From contig NZ_LT629775.1 in the NCBI RefSeq assembly GCF_900105395.1, positions 5,726,001 to 5,790,000 on the forward strand: a DNA stretch of 64,000 nucleotides, in the 5' to 3' direction. Below are positions 27,522 through 36,922 of the stretch, piece by piece; the first letter of the stretch is position 1; each line of letters starts with the position of its first letter. The stretch is from Streptomyces sp. TLI_053. GTDB taxonomy: Bacteria; Actinomycetota; Actinomycetes; Streptomycetales; Streptomycetaceae. Position numbers and translations under genes: made by a program. A model generated the notes under the pieces. That model did no database searches. It was given only the letters and a program-made list of their open reading frames with translations, and was not told the DNA's origin.

Positions 27522-28847
27522 GTGAACGAAACCATCGAGGACGCCGCGCTCGTCCTCGTCTTCATCGTCCTGGGCGGCCTGTTCAACGTCGCCGAGATCT
27601 CGCTGATCTCGCTGCGCGAGGGACAGATCCGGACGCTGGAGGCACGCGGCACCCGGCGGGCGGCCCGGGCCGCGCACCTCGCCGCCGACCCGAACCGCTT
27701 CCTGGCGGCCGTCCAGGTCGGTGTGACCTGCATGGGCTTCCTCTCCGCCGCGTTCGGGGCCGACACCCTGGCCGGCAAGGTGGCCCCGCTGTTCGTCCGG
27801 GCCGGGCTGTCCGAGGGCGTCGCCGACGCCACCGCCCTGGTCGGGCTGACCCTGGTGATCAGCTACGTCTCGCTGGTGCTCGGCGAGCTCACCCCGAAGC
27901 GGATCGGCCTCCAGCGGGCCGACTCCATCGCGCTGCTGGCCGCGCCGGTGGTCGACGTGATGTCGGTGGTGCTGCGCCCGGCGATCTGGCTGCTCGGCCG
28001 CTCCACCGACCTGATGGTCCGGCTGCTCGGCGGCGACCCGACCGCCGGCCGGGGCTCGATGAGCTCGGAGGAGCTCCGCGGCCTGGTCGCCGCCAACACC
28101 GAACTCGGGAACGACGAGCGGACGCTGATCGCCGACGTGTTCGCCGCGGGCGAGCGCCAGCTGCGCGAGGTGATGGTCCCGCGCACCGAGGTGACCTTCC
28201 TGGACGCCGAGCGCCCGCTCGCCGAGGTCCGCGCCCAGGCGGACTCCTCGCCGCACTCCCGCTACCCGGTGGTCGAGGGCAGCTACGACGCGGTGACCGG
28301 CTTCGTGCACGTCCGCGACCTGTACGGGGCGCGCGGCGAACGGGCCGCCAAGGTCCGCGACCTGGCCCGCCCGATCAAGCTGCTGCCCGGCACCAAGCGG
28401 GTGCTGGAGGCGATGGGGGAGATGCGCCGGGAGGGCCACCACCTGGCGATCGTGGTCGACGAGTACGGCGGCACCGCCGGCATCGTCACCCTGGAGGACC
28501 TGGTGGAGGAGGTGATCGGGGAGATCAGGGACGAGTACGACACCCCGGAGTCCTCCCCGACCCGGCGCCTGGCCGGCGGCGGAGTGGAGCTCGACGGCCT
28601 GCTCAACCTGGCCGACTTCGTCGAGGAGACCGGCGTCACCCTCCCCGAGGGCCCGTACGAGACGGTGGCCGGCTGCCTGGTCGCCGCGCTCGGCCGGCTG
28701 CCCGCCGACGGCGACCGGGTGCGGATCCCGGCCGGTCCCGGCGAGGAGGTGCTGCTGACGGTGGCCAAGCTGGAGGGCCGGCGGATCGCCCGGGTGAGGG
28801 TGAGTGCGGTCACACTGGCGGAACCGCCGGGGCAGGAGGTTTCCTGA
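27522..28847 (+). CDS. CNNM/CBS-domain membrane protein (hemolysin C/CorC-type)
   Basis: The 441-aa protein has an N-terminal CNNM (DUF21) transmembrane domain of about 190 residues (ALVLVFIVLGGLFNVAEISL, then VGVTCMGFLSAAFG), a pair of CBS domains at about 210-330 containing VMVPRTEVTFLD and VVDEYGGTAGIVTLEDLVEE, and a C-terminal CorC_HlyC domain. The family is linked to magnesium or other cation efflux; the older hemolysin name is misleading. Start is GTG. It lies 21 bases upstream of trpS and may be co-transcribed with it. Confidence 0.93.
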   Translation: MNETIEDAALVLVFIVLGGLFNVAEISLISLREGQIRTLEARGTRRAARAAHLAADPNRFLAAVQVGVTCMGFLSAAFGADTLAGKVAPLFVRAGLSEGVADATALVGLTLVISYVSLVLGELTPKRIGLQRADSIALLAAPVVDVMSVVLRPAIWLLGRSTDLMVRLLGGDPTAGRGSMSSEELRGLVAANTELGNDERTLIADVFAAGERQLREVMVPRTEVTFLDAERPLAEVRAQADSSPHSRYPVVEGSYDAVTGFVHVRDLYGARGERAAKVRDLARPIKLLPGTKRVLEAMGEMRREGHHLAIVVDEYGGTAGIVTLEDLVEEVIGEIRDEYDTPESSPTRRLAGGGVELDGLLNLADFVEETGVTLPEGPYETVAGCLVAALGRLPADGDRVRIPAGPGEEVLLTVAKLEGRRIARVRVSAVTLAEPPGQEVS

Positions 28848-28868
28848 CCGGTCGGTGGAACTGGAACA

Positions 28869-29918
28869 ATGGCCCGCATGGTCAACGCAGCGGTCACTGG
28901 TCCGGTCAAGGACCGTCCCCGGGTGCTCTCGGGCATCCAGCCCACCTCCGGTTCCTTCCACCTCGGCAACTACCTGGGCGCGGTCCGCCAGTGGGTCGAT
29001 CTGCAGAAGGAGAACGACGCCTTCTACATGGTCGTCGACCTGCACGCGATCACCGTGCCGCAGGATCCGGCGACGCTGCGCCAGAACACCCGGATCTCCG
29101 CCGCGCAGCTGCTCGGCGCCGGTCTGGACCCGGAGCACTGCACCCTGTTCGTCCAGTCGCACGTGCCCGAGCACGCGCAGCTCGCCTGGGTGATGAACTG
29201 CCTCACCGGTTTCGGCGAGGCCTCCCGGATGACCCAGTTCAAGGACAAGTCCTCCCGGTACGGCGCCGACAGCACCACGGTCGGCCTGTTCACCTACCCG
29301 ATCCTGCAGATCGCGGACATCCTGCTCTACCAGGCGGACGCCGTCCCGGTCGGCGAGGACCAGCGCCAGCACGTGGAGATCACCCGCGACCTCGCGGAGC
29401 GCTTCAACTCCCGCTACAGCCCGACCTTCACGGTCCCGAAGCCGTACATCCTCAAGGAGACGGCGAAGATCCAGGACCTCCAGGACCCGGCCGTCAAGAT
29501 GAGCAAGTCCGCGTCCTCCCCCAAGGGCCTGGTCAGCCTGCTGGACGAGCCGAAGGCCAGCGCCAAGAAGTTCAGGAGCGCCGTCACCGACACCGGCACC
29601 GTCGTCAGCTACGACGAGCAGGAGAAGGCCGGCGTCTCCAACCTGCTGCGGATCCACTCGGCGCTCAGCGGGCAGTCGGTCGAGCAGCTGGTCGCGCACT
29701 TCGAGGGCAAGATGTACGGCGCCCTGAAGACCGAGCTGGCCGAGCTCTTCACCGAGTGGGTGCTGCCGTTCCAGGAGCGCACCCGGACCTTCCTGGACGA
29801 CCCGGCCGAGCTGGACCGCGCGCTCGCGGTGGGTGCCGAGAAGGCCCGCGCGGTGGCGTCCGAGACGCTGGCCACGGTGTACGACCGGATCGGCTTCCTC
29901 CCGGCCTCCGCGCGGTGA
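28869..29918 (+). CDS. trpS: Tryptophanyl-tRNA synthetase
   Basis: This class I aminoacyl-tRNA synthetase (349 aa) charges tRNA-Trp. The HIGH-type motif is SFHLGNYLG and the KMSKS motif is in VKMSKSASSPKG; the ATP-site sequence QPTSGSFHLGN is intact. The first ATG is used although the ribosome site is weak; a second in-frame ATG lies three codons later. The stop overlaps the next gene as GTGA, so trpS and the 2H phosphoesterase gene are translationally coupled. Whether this is the only TrpS of the genome cannot be told. Confidence 0.96.
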   Translation: MARMVNAAVTGPVKDRPRVLSGIQPTSGSFHLGNYLGAVRQWVDLQKENDAFYMVVDLHAITVPQDPATLRQNTRISAAQLLGAGLDPEHCTLFVQSHVPEHAQLAWVMNCLTGFGEASRMTQFKDKSSRYGADSTTVGLFTYPILQIADILLYQADAVPVGEDQRQHVEITRDLAERFNSRYSPTFTVPKPYILKETAKIQDLQDPAVKMSKSASSPKGLVSLLDEPKASAKKFRSAVTDTGTVVSYDEQEKAGVSNLLRIHSALSGQSVEQLVAHFEGKMYGALKTELAELFTEWVLPFQERTRTFLDDPAELDRALAVGAEKARAVASETLATVYDRIGFLPASAR

Positions 29919-30469
29919 TTGCGCTGACGAGCCTGCCCGGTGGTCAGGAGCTCCCCGAGTTCCTGACCATCGGCGTGTCCGTCACTGTCCCGGATCCGCA
30001 CGGCACGGCGATCCAGGACGCGCGGGCCGGTCACGGCGATCCGCTGGCCCGGTCGATACCCACGCACGTCACCCTGCTGCCGCCCACCGAGGTGCCGGTC
30101 GAGGAGCTGCCGAAGATCGAGGAGCACCTGGCGGCGGTGGCCGCCGCGCACCGGCCGTTCCGGATGGTGCTGCGCGGCGGCGGCAGCTTCCGCCCGGTCT
30201 CCCCGGTGGTCTTCGTCCGGGTGGAGGAGGGCGAGCGGGAGTGCCGGCTGCTGGAGGCCGACGTCCGCTCCGGTCCGCTGGCCCGTGAGCTGGCCTTCCC
30301 GTACCACCCGCACGTGACGGTGGCGCACGGCCTCGAGGAGGACGTGCTCGACCGGGCCCAGGAGCAGGCCCGGTCCTTCCACGCGGCCTTCCCGGTCCCC
30401 GGGTTCAGCCTCTCCCGCTTCGACGTCGACGAGGTCTGGCGGCCCTGGCGTTCCTACGCCTTCTCCTGA
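29915..30469 (+). CDS. 2'-5' RNA ligase family (2H phosphoesterase) protein
   Basis: This 184-aa protein has the two HxT motifs that define the 2H phosphoesterase superfamily: H51-V-T53 in PTHVTLLPP and H133-V-T135 in HPHVTVAHG, at the usual spacing. Members act on 2',3'-cyclic phosphates or 2'-5' RNA linkages. The GTG start overlaps the trpS stop (GTGA), which decides the start. The 3' end overlaps the opposite-strand glycerophosphotransferase gene by 16 bases. Its position behind trpS suggests an RNA-related role; that is inference. Confidence 0.88.
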   Translation: MIALTSLPGGQELPEFLTIGVSVTVPDPHGTAIQDARAGHGDPLARSIPTHVTLLPPTEVPVEELPKIEEHLAAVAAAHRPFRMVLRGGGSFRPVSPVVFVRVEEGERECRLLEADVRSGPLARELAFPYHPHVTVAHGLEEDVLDRAQEQARSFHAAFPVPGFSLSRFDVDEVWRPWRSYAFS

Positions 30470-32988
30470 CCCGCGGGCCGGCCGCCGAGCCGCAGCATCC
30501 GGTCGACCGCCCGGCGGGCCGCGTCGCCGTCGTCCAGCGCGCAGTGGGTGTCCCGGAAGCGCCGGTACCGCTCGGCGTACCCGGCCGGCAGCGCGCCGCC
30601 GTCGTCCGCGAGCGCGCGCAGCGCCGCGACCAGGCCGGCCGAGTCGTCGAGCAGCGGTCCCGGCGCCTGCGCCTCGAAGTCGAAGGCGAAGCCGCGCAGG
30701 CCGTCCCGGTAGTGCGCCAGGTCGTAGGTGAAGAACAGCATCGGCCGGCCGGTGACCGCGAAGTCGAACAGGATCGACGAGTAGTCCGTCACCAGGACGT
30801 CGGTGATCAGCAGCAGTTCCTGGACGTCCGGGTAGTCGGCGCAGTCGATCGCGAAGCCGTCCCCGGTGCCGGTCAGCGGCTCGCGGACGTGCGCGTGCGG
30901 CCGCAGCAGCAGCACGTGGTCCTCGCCGAGCGCCTGCCGGGCCCGGTCGAGGTCCAGCCGCAGGTCGAGCCGGAAGCCGTCCCCGTCCGGGCGCGGCCGG
31001 TCCTCCCGCCAGGTCGGCGCGTAGAGCACCACCCGCCGGCCCGCCGGGATCCCCAGCCGGCGCCGGACGGCGGCCGCCCGGCGCGGGTCGGGGCGGGCCA
31101 GCACGTCGTTGCGCGGGTAGCCGGACTCCAGGATCTCGCCCCGGTAGCGGAAGGCCCGGCGCAGGATCGGGGTGGCGAAGGGGCTGGGGGAGAGCAGCAG
31201 GCTCCAGTGCGGGGTCTCCCGGTCGAGGGCCGCGAGGTAGCCGTGGTCGGCGAGCCAGGGGTTCTCGACGTCGTGGGCGATCCGCTTGAGCAGGGCGCCG
31301 TGCCAGGTCTGCACGACGACCTGGCCGGGGCGCCGGCGCAGGAAGTCCGGGAAGTGGGTGTTGCCGACGAGGTAGCGGCTGGTGGCCAGCGCCCGGTACC
31401 ACTCGGGGCTCCAGACCCGGACGGCGCGGACCCCGGGCGGCAGCTCGGCCTGGGCGTCGTCGACCACCCACAGGTGTTCCAGCGGCGTGCCCCGGCGGGC
31501 GAGTTCGGCGTGCACGGCGCGCGGTGAGTCGGCGTAGCCGCGGCCGCCGAAGACGTCGTAGAGCACGGCCTCGCGCAGCGGTTCGCGGCAGGCGGCCGGG
31601 TAGCCGGCGGTGCGCTGGCGGGCCTGGGTCCAGGCACTGCGTTCGGCGGCGGTGAGCACGGGGGTGGAGTCCAGCAGCAGGGTGTCGTGCCAGCGGCGCT
31701 CCAGCAGGATCCGCTTGCCGCCGGCCTCGGTGGCGGCGGGCAGTGCGGCCAGGACGGCGGGCGAGGCGGTCAGCGGGCGGGCCGGTCCCGGCCGGCCGAC
31801 GGGCTCCAGGGTGGCTTCCCACAGGCCCTTGCGCAGCGGCAGCGCGGTGCCGTCGGAACCGGTGCGGGTGGCGGGCAGCCGGATCGTGAACCGTCGGCCC
31901 GGGCCGGTCCTGACGGGGTGACGGACCTCGCCGCCGGTGCCGTTGTGCCGCAGGACGAGCTCCAGCGGGCCGTCGGCGGGGCAGTGGCCGGTGAGTTCGA
32001 AGCCGCCGGCCCGGGTGGTGAGCCGCTCGACCCAGCCGGCGGCGGGCCGGACGCAGAGCTGGAGCCGGCCGTCGGCCAGGTGCTTGAGGTGCAGGGCCCG
32101 GTCCTCGGCCCCGGGCAGCGGGTGCTGGCCGGCGACCGGCCCGCCGCGCTCGTCCAGGACGAGCGGCTCGGCGGTGCCGTCGGGGTGGACCAACGCGGCG
32201 TCCCAGTGCTCCAGTTCGCCGGTGCCGCGCCCGTCGGCGGTGAACGGCGCGTACGGCAGGCGGACGCCGCGGGTCCGTCCGGTGCCGGTGGCGGGCCGGA
32301 TCAGGACGGTGCCGCTCTCGCGGTGGCGCAGCCGGAACGCGGTGCGGTCCGGGAGCGGTCCGGTGGTGGTGAGGTGCAGGTCGATCCCGTCGGGGCCGGG
32401 GACGGCCCGGGTGAGGCGGGCGGCGGGGCGTTCCAGCCGGACGGCGAGCCGGCCCCCGGCGAAGTACGGCTGGAGCCGCACGTCGTGGTCGACCCAGCGG
32501 GCGGGCGGGTACTCGCCGGAGCCGCACCAGTGCGGGGCGAGGCCGCCGTACTGGCGGCGCAGCCGGGTGGGCCGGGCGAGGGTGAACAGGGTGGCCTCGA
32601 CGGTCCGGTCGCCGAGCAGCCAGCCGTCGGCGGTGCGCAGCCGGCGCGGCTCGAGCAGGGCGGTGAAGCCGGCCCAGTCGTGGTTGTGCTCGGGCTGGGC
32701 GCTGTCGTCGGTGATCTCGGGCAGCCGGCGGGGCCTGGTGGGGAGGTGGAGGGGTGTGCCGTCGTCGCCGGGGCGCAGCGTCAGCCAGGTCCAGGCCGAG
32801 CCGGGGCGGGCGGTGGACCGGTCGTCGGGGCGGGCGAAGCCGGTGAGCTCCAGTCCGCGGGAGGTCCAGCGGGCGCGCAGCAGTCCGAAGGCGGCGTGCT
32901 CCTCCTCGTCCGGCAGCGGGGTGCCGAAGCGCGGGTCGCCGAACCGGGGGGCGGCGTGCGGGAGGACGAACCGGGTGAGGACAGCCAT
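30454..32988 (-). CDS. CDP-glycerol:polyglycerophosphate glycerophosphotransferase-type protein
   Basis: This large protein (844 aa) has the Glyphos_transf (TagB/TagF) catalytic domain in its C-terminal half: QTWHGALLKRIAHD, LESGYPRNDVL, YAPTWREDRP, LLLRPHAHVREPL and VTDYSSILFDFAVTGRPM. These enzymes add glycerol- or polyol-phosphate units from CDP-linked donors to build teichoic-acid-like wall polymers. The N-terminal 430 residues are beta-rich and unassigned; an equivalent region lies in the next, related protein. I use ATG 32988 (AGAAAGG 9 bases upstream); GTG 32994 is an alternative. It is downstream of the paralogous gene but has its own promoter-like sequence. Donor specificity is unknown. 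Confidence 0.88.
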   Translation of the reverse strand: MAVLTRFVLPHAAPRFGDPRFGTPLPDEEEHAAFGLLRARWTSRGLELTGFARPDDRSTARPGSAWTWLTLRPGDDGTPLHLPTRPRRLPEITDDSAQPEHNHDWAGFTALLEPRRLRTADGWLLGDRTVEATLFTLARPTRLRRQYGGLAPHWCGSGEYPPARWVDHDVRLQPYFAGGRLAVRLERPAARLTRAVPGPDGIDLHLTTTGPLPDRTAFRLRHRESGTVLIRPATGTGRTRGVRLPYAPFTADGRGTGELEHWDAALVHPDGTAEPLVLDERGGPVAGQHPLPGAEDRALHLKHLADGRLQLCVRPAAGWVERLTTRAGGFELTGHCPADGPLELVLRHNGTGGEVRHPVRTGPGRRFTIRLPATRTGSDGTALPLRKGLWEATLEPVGRPGPARPLTASPAVLAALPAATEAGGKRILLERRWHDTLLLDSTPVLTAAERSAWTQARQRTAGYPAACREPLREAVLYDVFGGRGYADSPRAVHAELARRGTPLEHLWVVDDAQAELPPGVRAVRVWSPEWYRALATSRYLVGNTHFPDFLRRRPGQVVVQTWHGALLKRIAHDVENPWLADHGYLAALDRETPHWSLLLSPSPFATPILRRAFRYRGEILESGYPRNDVLARPDPRRAAAVRRRLGIPAGRRVVLYAPTWREDRPRPDGDGFRLDLRLDLDRARQALGEDHVLLLRPHAHVREPLTGTGDGFAIDCADYPDVQELLLITDVLVTDYSSILFDFAVTGRPMLFFTYDLAHYRDGLRGFAFDFEAQAPGPLLDDSAGLVAALRALADDGGALPAGYAERYRRFRDTHCALDDGDAARRAVDRMLRLGGRPAGQEKA

Positions 32989-33018
32989 GGCCACGGACCT
33001 TTCTCGGCGAGAATTTCC

Positions 33019-33047
33019 ATCTCACCGGGAAAAGTATCCGGGGTCAA
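33019..33047 (-). promoter_or_regulatory. Promoter candidate of the 844-aa glycerophosphotransferase gene
   Basis: On the minus strand TTGACC (33047-33042) is separated by exactly 17 bases from TGAGAT (33024-33019), a good match to a housekeeping promoter in a locally AT-rich stretch. A transcript would start about 20 bases upstream of the gene. Confidence 0.45.
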
Positions 33048-33049
33048 TT

Positions 33050-33068
33050 TGAGAATTGACTGAGAATT
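33050..33068. repeat. Direct repeats TGAGAATT at the promoter
   Basis: Two copies of TGAGAATT (33050-33057 and 33061-33068) are spaced by 11 bp, one helical turn, just upstream of the candidate -35. A third partial copy, GAGAATT, lies at 33009-33015 near the predicted transcription start. This arrangement suits a regulator binding on one face of the DNA. Confidence 0.5.
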
Positions 33069-33135
33069 AGCTGACGAGTTCGTTCGGGAAACTGCAGTTC
33101 GAAATCCGGGAAATCGGGGGCCGGAAAATGCGAGA

Positions 33136-33166
33136 GGCGCCCGACGCGGAATGCGCGTCGGGCGCC
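33136..33166 (-). terminator. Terminator of the 1191-aa gene
   Basis: A perfect 13-bp stem, GGCGCCCGACGCG / CGCGTCGGGCGCC, with a 5-nt loop lies 24 bases past the stop of the large glycosyltransferase gene. Confidence 0.8.
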
Positions 33167-33189
33167 CCTCACCGGGCGGGAATTCCCGG

Positions 33190-36100
33190 TCAGGCCTCGC
33201 GGCTCAGCATGGCGTCCACCGCCCGGGCGGCGGCGTGGCCGTCGTCCAGGTCGCAGTACTTGTCGCGGAACGCCGCGTACTTGTCGGCGTACTCGGCGGT
33301 GACCTCGTCCACCCGGCCGAGCGCCGCCACCAGTTCCTCGGACGTGGCCAGCAGCGGGCCGGGCGCGTCCGCCTCGAAGTCCAGCGAGAAGCCGCGCAGG
33401 TTGTCGCGGTAGTGCGCCAGGTCGTAGGTGAAGAACAGGATCGGCTTGCCGGTCACGGCGAAGTCGAAGGTCAGGGCCGTGTAGTCGGTGACCAGCACAT
33501 CGGCGGCCAGCAGCAGTTCGCCCATGTCCGGGTAGCTGCTGACGTCCCAGACGTAGCCGTTGCCGGCGCTCGGGATCTGCTCGCGGACGCTGGCGTGCCG
33601 GCGGACCAGCAGCACCTGGTCGTCGCCGAGCGCGGCCTGAGCCGCCTCCAGGTCCAGCTGGAGGTGCAGCTGGTAGCCGCCGTAGTGGCGGCGCCGGTCC
33701 TCGCGCCAGGTCGGCGCGTACAGCACGACCTTCTTGCCCTCGGGCAGGCCGAGCCGCTCGCGCACCCGCTCGGCGGTCTTCTCCTTGTCGGCGGCGAAGA
33801 ACACGTCGTTGCGCGGCAGGCCGCTCTCGAGGATCTCGCCCTTGAAGTCGAAGGCACGGCGCAGCACCGGGGCGGCCCAGGTGCTGCCGGCCAGCAGCAG
33901 GCTCCAGTTCGGGACCTCCTTGGCGAGGCCCTTCAGGTAGTGCGAGTCGGTGAACCAGACCTTCTCGAAGTCGTGGCCGATCTGCTTCAGCGGCGAGCCG
34001 TGCCAGGTCTGCAGCACGATCTGGCCGGGCCGGCGGACGAAGAAGTCCGGCAGGTGCGCGCTGGTGACGATGTACTTCGCGGTGGCCAGGGTCTCGAACC
34101 ACTCCGGGCTCCAGAGCCGCACCGAGCCCGCCGACTGCGGCAGGTCCGCCTGCAGGTCGTCGGTGCCCCACAGGTGCTGCAGCGGCAGGTCGCGGCGCAC
34201 CAGTTCCTCGTGGATCGCCCGCGGCGAGTCCGCGTAGAGGCCGCCGAGGGCGACGTTGTAGAGCACCGTGTCGCGCAGCGGCAGCCGGCGGGCGGCCGGG
34301 TAGTCGGCCGTCCGCAGCTTGCGCTGGCGCCAGCCGCTGCGCTCCTCCGGAAGCAGTATGTTCTCGGACTCCAGCTGCAGGCCGTCGTGGTGGCGCCGCT
34401 CCAGCACGATCCGCTTGCCGCGGGCCTCCACCTCCAGCGGCAGCGCGTTCCAGCACTCGGGCGCGATCAGCGCGTACGAGGCCATGTCCGGGTGGAATGT
34501 GGCACCGACCGGACGGAACGAGACGTTCCAGCCGCCCTGGGCCAGCGGCACGTTGCCCGCGAAGGACGCGGTCGGCACGGCCGGCAGCGCGGTCCGGAAC
34601 CGGCCGTCCGCGATCTCCACCGGGTAGACGTGCTGCTCCTCGCCCCAGTGGTGGCGCACGACCAGCTCCCAGCGGTGGGTGCCGGGCAGCGGGAAGGTGC
34701 CGCTGAGCAGGAAGCCGTCCGCGCCGCGCGCGGTCACCTCGTGCACGACCGGCTGCAGCAGCTGGTCCAGGAACTGCAGGTAGCCGCCGGGGGAGGGCTT
34801 GGAGTAGAGGGCGCGCCGCTCCTCGGGTGCGGCGTCGGCGTTCAGCACCAGGTTGAGCTGCTCCGGCGCGTTCCGGTCGTCCCAGACGAGCGGGGCGGTG
34901 GTGCCGTCGGCCAGCTCAAGGGTGGTGTCCCAGCGGTCGCGGGCGCGCTCCACCGCGATCGGGTCCAGCTCGGCCCAGGACTCCCGGACCTCGGTCAGCT
35001 CGGCGATCGGCACGGCGGCGTGGAACTGCTGGAGGCTGCCGACCGAGGAGCCGGTGGTCACCGGGAAGGTCAGCTCGCGCTCGGACTCCACGTGGGTCAT
35101 CCGCAGCCGGGCGCCGGCCAGCCGGACGCCGGAACGGGCGGCGCCGGACACCTCGACCGTGCCGCCGTTCGCGGCCAGCCCGGTCACCCGGGCCTTGACG
35201 TTCTCCACCCGCAGGTAGACGCTGCCGTCGCGGACGAACGGGACGATCCGCACGTCCGGCTCGACCCAGTGCGAGGGCTGGTAGAGCGCGGTGTCCGACC
35301 AGCCGGCCCAGACCCGGCCCTTGTAGACGCCGCCCTTGCCCGCGCCGGCGACCAGGACGCGCCAGTTGCCGTCCTTCCACTGGCCGCGGTGCTTGAGCTT
35401 CTCCGGGTCGAGCGCGACGGTGAAGCCGGCCCAGTCGCAGTTGTAGAGGTCGTGGTGGTTGGTGGCGGTGGCCTCGGGGCTGTACTGGGTCTTCATCGGC
35501 ACGGCGATGACCCGGCGGCCCTTGGCCTCGCGCAGCACCAGGGTGCGCACCATGTCGTGCTTGTTGGCCGCGCCCAGCTGCTCCGGGTACGCGTGGCCGG
35601 TCAGCCGCAGCCGGCCGGCCTCCCAGCGGGCGTCGTAGAGCCGGCTGCGGATGACGGTGGAGTTGCGCAGGCTGAGCAGGCCGGGCGGCACGCTCTTGCG
35701 GCCGCCGCGCAGGAACGGGTAGTCGGCGTAGGGGCGCAGCAGGCCCTTGGCGACGACACCGCCGTTGCTCTCGCCCTCGTACTTGATCTGCTCGACGAAC
35801 TCGTCGATCCGGCCCTGCAGGGTCAGGTGGTACTTCAGCCGCAGCGGCGCGCGCAGCTTCTTGACCTGCTCGGGGCCGATCGCCCGCAGCAGCCGGCTGA
35901 CGCTGGTGATGTACGCGTCCCGGTACTCCTTGTCGCCGTCCACGACGGACCAGAAGAACATCGGGATCTCTTCGACGAGGGTGTTCTCGTCGTAGGTCCT
36001 GAGGTACTCGGCGAAGCGCGGCTCGGTCTGCTTCCGCAGCCAGGCGCGGACCAGCTCGACCGAGGCGACCCGGTCGACCAGGCCCTTGGGGTTGGTGCGC

Positions 36101-36765
36101 ATCTGGGTGATCGACATCTCGCCGACCTCGCGCTCGCGCCAGTGGTAGATCGGCTCGGAGAGCACGTCCACGCTCTTGGCGAGGTAGTGGTGCGGCACGC
36201 TGACCGGGGCGTCCTCGTACAGGATGCCCTCGGGGTAGATGATCCCGGCCGCGTCGAAGAAGGAGCGGCGGTACACCTTGTTCCACGCGGTGCGGTCGGT
36301 GACCAGCGAGGGGATCTCGGTGATGTGCGTCTTGAGCACGGTCTTGGCGAACGGGCGGCTGTGGCCGCCGGACTGGTAGTAGCCGATCGCGCGGAAGCGC
36401 AGCACGTTGCCGGTGGCGAAGTCCGAGCCGGTCTCGTCCAGCGTGTTGATCATCAGCTCGTACGCACTGGGCGGCATCGAGTCGTCGCTGTCGACGAAGC
36501 ACAGGAACTCGGCGTCCGGGTCGATGTGCCGGATACCCGTGTTGCGGGCCGCGCCGAGGCCCTTGTTGACCTGGCGGACCAGCCGGAACCGGGAGTCCTT
36601 GGCGGCGTACGCCTCGGCGAGGGCGGCGCTGTCGTCCTTCGAACCGTCGTCGACCATGACGCACTCGAAGTCCGTGAAGGTCTGGGCGGCGATCGAGTCG
36701 AGGCATTCCACGAGGTAGCGCTCGACGTTGTAGATCGGGACGACGATGGAGAGGCGGGGAGCCAT
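33190..36765 (-). CDS. Bifunctional family 2 glycosyltransferase / CDP-glycerol glycerophosphotransferase
   Basis: This 1191-aa protein fuses an N-terminal GT-A glycosyltransferase (family 2; about residues 1-230; LSIVVPIYNVERYL, CVMVDDGSKDDS, FVDSDDS as the metal-binding DxD, AWNKVYRRSFF) to a C-terminal Glyphos_transf domain (about 830-1185; LQTWHGSPLKQIGHDF, LESGLPRNDVF, YAPTWREDRRR, VTDYTALTFDFAVTGKP). The middle part of about 500 residues is beta-rich and unassigned. It should make or extend a glycosylated poly(polyol-phosphate) wall polymer. The ATG has GAAAGG upstream, and its leader shares CCGAGAAAGG with the related downstream gene. It is divergent from a stand-alone GT2 gene. Confidence 0.92.
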   Translation of the reverse strand: MAPRLSIVVPIYNVERYLVECLDSIAAQTFTDFECVMVDDGSKDDSAALAEAYAAKDSRFRLVRQVNKGLGAARNTGIRHIDPDAEFLCFVDSDDSMPPSAYELMINTLDETGSDFATGNVLRFRAIGYYQSGGHSRPFAKTVLKTHITEIPSLVTDRTAWNKVYRRSFFDAAGIIYPEGILYEDAPVSVPHHYLAKSVDVLSEPIYHWREREVGEMSITQMRTNPKGLVDRVASVELVRAWLRKQTEPRFAEYLRTYDENTLVEEIPMFFWSVVDGDKEYRDAYITSVSRLLRAIGPEQVKKLRAPLRLKYHLTLQGRIDEFVEQIKYEGESNGGVVAKGLLRPYADYPFLRGGRKSVPPGLLSLRNSTVIRSRLYDARWEAGRLRLTGHAYPEQLGAANKHDMVRTLVLREAKGRRVIAVPMKTQYSPEATATNHHDLYNCDWAGFTVALDPEKLKHRGQWKDGNWRVLVAGAGKGGVYKGRVWAGWSDTALYQPSHWVEPDVRIVPFVRDGSVYLRVENVKARVTGLAANGGTVEVSGAARSGVRLAGARLRMTHVESERELTFPVTTGSSVGSLQQFHAAVPIAELTEVRESWAELDPIAVERARDRWDTTLELADGTTAPLVWDDRNAPEQLNLVLNADAAPEERRALYSKPSPGGYLQFLDQLLQPVVHEVTARGADGFLLSGTFPLPGTHRWELVVRHHWGEEQHVYPVEIADGRFRTALPAVPTASFAGNVPLAQGGWNVSFRPVGATFHPDMASYALIAPECWNALPLEVEARGKRIVLERRHHDGLQLESENILLPEERSGWRQRKLRTADYPAARRLPLRDTVLYNVALGGLYADSPRAIHEELVRRDLPLQHLWGTDDLQADLPQSAGSVRLWSPEWFETLATAKYIVTSAHLPDFFVRRPGQIVLQTWHGSPLKQIGHDFEKVWFTDSHYLKGLAKEVPNWSLLLAGSTWAAPVLRRAFDFKGEILESGLPRNDVFFAADKEKTAERVRERLGLPEGKKVVLYAPTWREDRRRHYGGYQLHLQLDLEAAQAALGDDQVLLVRRHASVREQIPSAGNGYVWDVSSYPDMGELLLAADVLVTDYTALTFDFAVTGKPILFFTYDLAHYRDNLRGFSLDFEADAPGPLLATSEELVAALGRVDEVTAEYADKYAAFRDKYCDLDDGHAAARAVDAMLSREA

Positions 36766-36922
36766 CGGCTACGCAGGCCTTTCTCGGGAAGGAGCGTGGC
36801 AGCCCCCTCGGGGTCTGACCGCACTTTGATTCGGTGCGTACGTGCGCGTCGATCCTACCCCCGGCCCATGGCCCCGCCGGGGGCCGTCCGAGGCCCCCGC
36901 GCAGGCCCATTACGCTGGAGCC

